A stretch of 64,000 nucleotides of DNA from positions 1 to 64,000 of the forward strand of contig NZ_FNXE01000003.1 of the NCBI RefSeq assembly GCF_900108395.1, read 5' to 3'. Below are positions 62,163 to 64,000 of this stretch, piece by piece. Position numbers and translations under genes: made by a program. This stretch comes from Paenimyroides marinum (GTDB lineage Bacteria; Bacteroidota; Bacteroidia; Flavobacteriales; Flavobacteriaceae). How positions within the stretch are numbered: the stretch's first letter is position 1; each line of letters begins with the position of its first letter. The notes under the pieces are model-generated. The model ran no database searches. It saw only the letters and a program-made list of their open reading frames with translations, and was not told where the DNA came from.

Positions 62163-63032
62163 ATGAAAAACTTACTCTTTTTTTTACTATTGACAAGTGT
62201 TAGCGTTTCGGCACAAATCAGCGGAAAAGTAGTAAACCAGGAAAACAACCCCATTCGGTTAACAAACATTTGGGTACAAGACGGAAGCGATGGTGCCACT
62301 ACCGATTCGTTGGGTATGTTTTGTATTCAAACGGCTTTAGCAAAAGATACCTTGGTTTTTAACGCTTCGGGATACAAAATTTTAAAGGAAGTGGCAGAAA
62401 AAACAGAAAATATCGTTCTGGAAGCGTATGAAATTCCACAACCGGAGTTAGTGGTTCTGCCCGAAAAGTTTTTGCAACATACCATAGGCGATGCTCATTA
62501 CGAAAACATGTATTTTCAACCGGGAAATGTGCCTTATATGTATGGTCGCTTTTTTGCGAATACCGATGAAATTAAAGAGGTGCAATATGTAGATCGGGTA
62601 ATTGTTTATACCAAAAGCGCCGTTGCCGATGCCACAATAAAAATAAGGCTGATGCGAATGAATGAATATGGTTGTCCCAGTGATGATTTGCTGGTAGAAC
62701 CAATCATAGAACATGTAAAAAGAGGCAATAAAAAAAATGTAATCAGGGTTTTGCAACATAACGTAAAATTGCCCAAAGACGGAATTTTTGTAGCAGTTGA
62801 ATGGCTAATGACCGAAAACAATCAATTTAGACCGGCAAATTTTGTGAAAAATGAAAATCTCTTTGAAGATTACCGTTATCAGCCCGATGTGATGAACAAT
62901 AAGGTAGAAAAAACATCATCGTTCAGATATATGTACGGAGAATGGTTTCCAAACGATCAGTTTCAACCAAGAAATCCCAACGCACCCAGAGAAATTGTTG
63001 ATCCCGCCATTGGATTGATTTTATCAAATTAG
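62163..63032 (+). CDS. Secreted protein with carboxypeptidase-regulatory-like domain
   Basis: 289 aa. Signal peptide (LLFFLLLTSVSVSAQ) then a CarbopepD_reg-2 beta-sandwich (ISGKVVNQENNPIRLTNIWVQDGSDGATTDSLGMF, about 18-55) as found at the start of TonB-dependent receptors, but no barrel follows. The remaining 190 residues form an unassigned beta-rich domain. Probably a periplasmic or surface protein; ATG 62157 is an alternative start. Confidence 0.75.
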   Translation: MKNLLFFLLLTSVSVSAQISGKVVNQENNPIRLTNIWVQDGSDGATTDSLGMFCIQTALAKDTLVFNASGYKILKEVAEKTENIVLEAYEIPQPELVVLPEKFLQHTIGDAHYENMYFQPGNVPYMYGRFFANTDEIKEVQYVDRVIVYTKSAVADATIKIRLMRMNEYGCPSDDLLVEPIIEHVKRGNKKNVIRVLQHNVKLPKDGIFVAVEWLMTENNQFRPANFVKNENLFEDYRYQPDVMNNKVEKTSSFRYMYGEWFPNDQFQPRNPNAPREIVDPAIGLILSN

Positions 63033-63091
63033 AATATGATTTGTAATGAATATTGTAAAAGTAATTTCAAATCAAGTGTATATTTAAAAAT

Positions 63092-63477
63092 ATGAAAATA
63101 AAACACGTTTTTAGAATTTCCATTTTATTAATTTTTTTAGTTGTAATCAAAATAATGATTTAAGAAATAACATTTTAACAAATAAAGATGAGTTTTGGGT
63201 AGTTGATGATTTTTCTGAGGTTGGACATTACTATGGATATAAATTCAATAACAATAAATATGCATATTATATCATTTTAGAAAAAGATAGTGTTTTTAGA
63301 CGATTTGAATCAAATGCCGAAGGTCTTTATGAAATAAAGAATGATAGTATTATAAATTATTATTTTGAAGGGAAGATAATTTTTTTAAATAAAGAGATCT
63401 TAAAAATTAAATTAAAAAATGGCAAAATAAAAACGTATAAAAAAATGGAATTTGTGGAATATACTCAAGAGTTTTAA
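63092..63477 (+). pseudogene. Lipoprotein gene with frameshift in a T7 run at the lipobox
   Basis: The frame from ATG 63092 reads MKIKHVFRISILLIFLV and stops after about 23 codons. One more T in the run at 63132-63138 would continue as IFFSCNQNNDLRNN, a perfect lipobox, into an open frame to 63477 (EFWVVDDFSEVGHYYGYKF..YTQEF). The gene is therefore a roughly 128-aa lipoprotein broken exactly at its signal peptide. A sequencing slip or phase-variable homopolymer are possible causes. Family not recognised. Confidence 0.6.
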
Positions 63478-63597
63478 TAAAATAGGGATGAATTAATTCA
63501 ATCAAATTATAATTTACAACATAGTAACATAGAAATAAAGCTTTTAAAAGTATAACTATGTGTCTATTGTGGTAATGATTAAGTTAAGTAAGTGAAA

Positions 63598-64000
63598 ATG
63601 ACAGAAATAAAATACATAACAAGAACACGTGCACAAGAATCATCGGCTGCCGTTGAGCGAATGTACATAACCATGCGTCATTTGTTTAACCGTGGCTTTT
63701 ACAAGCCCATGGGTGTTTCGGGTGAAACGCTGCGTGAAGCATTGCTGCAATTACGCCCGGAAATATACGGTTCTGTTGCCGATGAAAAAGTAGAACTTAA
63801 CGGATTACTTTATGTCATTGAGCGTTTGCCCATTGGTATTGAAGAATGCCGGTACATTAATCTTACTTCAGACGAAGGCTATTCACAATCGCACTTTGAA
63901 CCTATTGTTCCGCCAAAGCGTCGCCGGAATTGTTACCGGATTGATGACGAGCAGATGAACATTGAAATTACCCGTGGACGATCAGACATATATGATGTTT
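63598..64000 (+). CDS. Conserved Flavobacteriia protein, 5' part only
   Basis: 134 codons before the window edge, starting MTEIKYITRTRAQESSAAVERMYITMRHLF. Soluble, with GVSGETLREALLQLRPEIYGSV and ERLPIGIEECRYINLTSDEGY. I associate this opening with a conserved protein of Flavobacteriia of unknown function (DUF6909-like, from memory). Confidence 0.7.
   Translation, partial: MTEIKYITRTRAQESSAAVERMYITMRHLFNRGFYKPMGVSGETLREALLQLRPEIYGSVADEKVELNGLLYVIERLPIGIEECRYINLTSDEGYSQSHFEPIVPPKRRRNCYRIDDEQMNIEITRGRSDIYDV

Overview
The window reads as a Bacteroidota chromosome, most likely family Flavobacteriaceae (a Myroides- or Flavobacterium-like organism; genus not resolvable by eye). Evidence: AT-rich sequence, promoters with the Bacteroidota -7 box TAnnTTTG, weak ribosome-binding sites, CTnDOT-type conjugation genes, and housekeeping neighbours typical of that family (pheS, mfd, tex, RNase R, GH3-like protein, epimerase-type threonine dehydrogenase).

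Three blocks are visible. (1) 1-8.4 kb is a multidrug-resistance island lying between two near-identical ArsR-type regulator genes; the left copy is joined to a merT start and the right copy has lost it. Inside are a sulfonamide-resistant DHPS, erm(F), an AAC(3)-I-like acetyltransferase, aadS, a tet(X) gene and a tyrosine recombinase. Every resistance gene is bounded by an imperfect palindrome of about 90-195 bp that starts with an RNNYAAC-like box and ends with a GTTRNRY-like box. Five of the six keep the same spacer asymmetry and orientation, so the island looks like an integron-like cassette array with an unusual integrase. (2) 8.5-40.8 kb is the backbone of an integrative conjugative element (ICE): relaxase pair mobA/mobB, a candidate oriT, the tra operon (A, B, D, E, F, G, I, J, K, L, M, N, O, Q), helix-turn-helix genes, a PRTRC ubiquitin-like module, DUF932, SSB and an IntDOT-like integrase at the right end. 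A two-gene antiphage module resembling AVAST type 3 (2091-aa nuclease-STAND protein plus a 239-aa partner) is wedged between traD and traE on the opposite strand. No coupling ATPase (T4CP) gene is in the window. (3) 40.8-64 kb is ordinary chromosome beginning with pheS, including the mfd operon, rnr, an acyl-CoA synthetase, rpiB, tex, tatA and a GH3-like gene.

How the parts work together: the ICE provides transfer (relaxase, mating channel, integrase) and carries both antibiotic/mercury resistance and phage defence as cargo. The resistance genes may have been collected one by one by the adjacent recombinase through the palindromic sites. Further signals of interest are a possible translational attenuator in front of erm(F), a tet(X) allele carrying all five residues linked to high tigecycline activity, a roughly 28-bp motif repeated at four places in the ICE, a long multi-helix structure near 31.4 kb, two homopolymer frameshifts and a candidate small RNA after tex.
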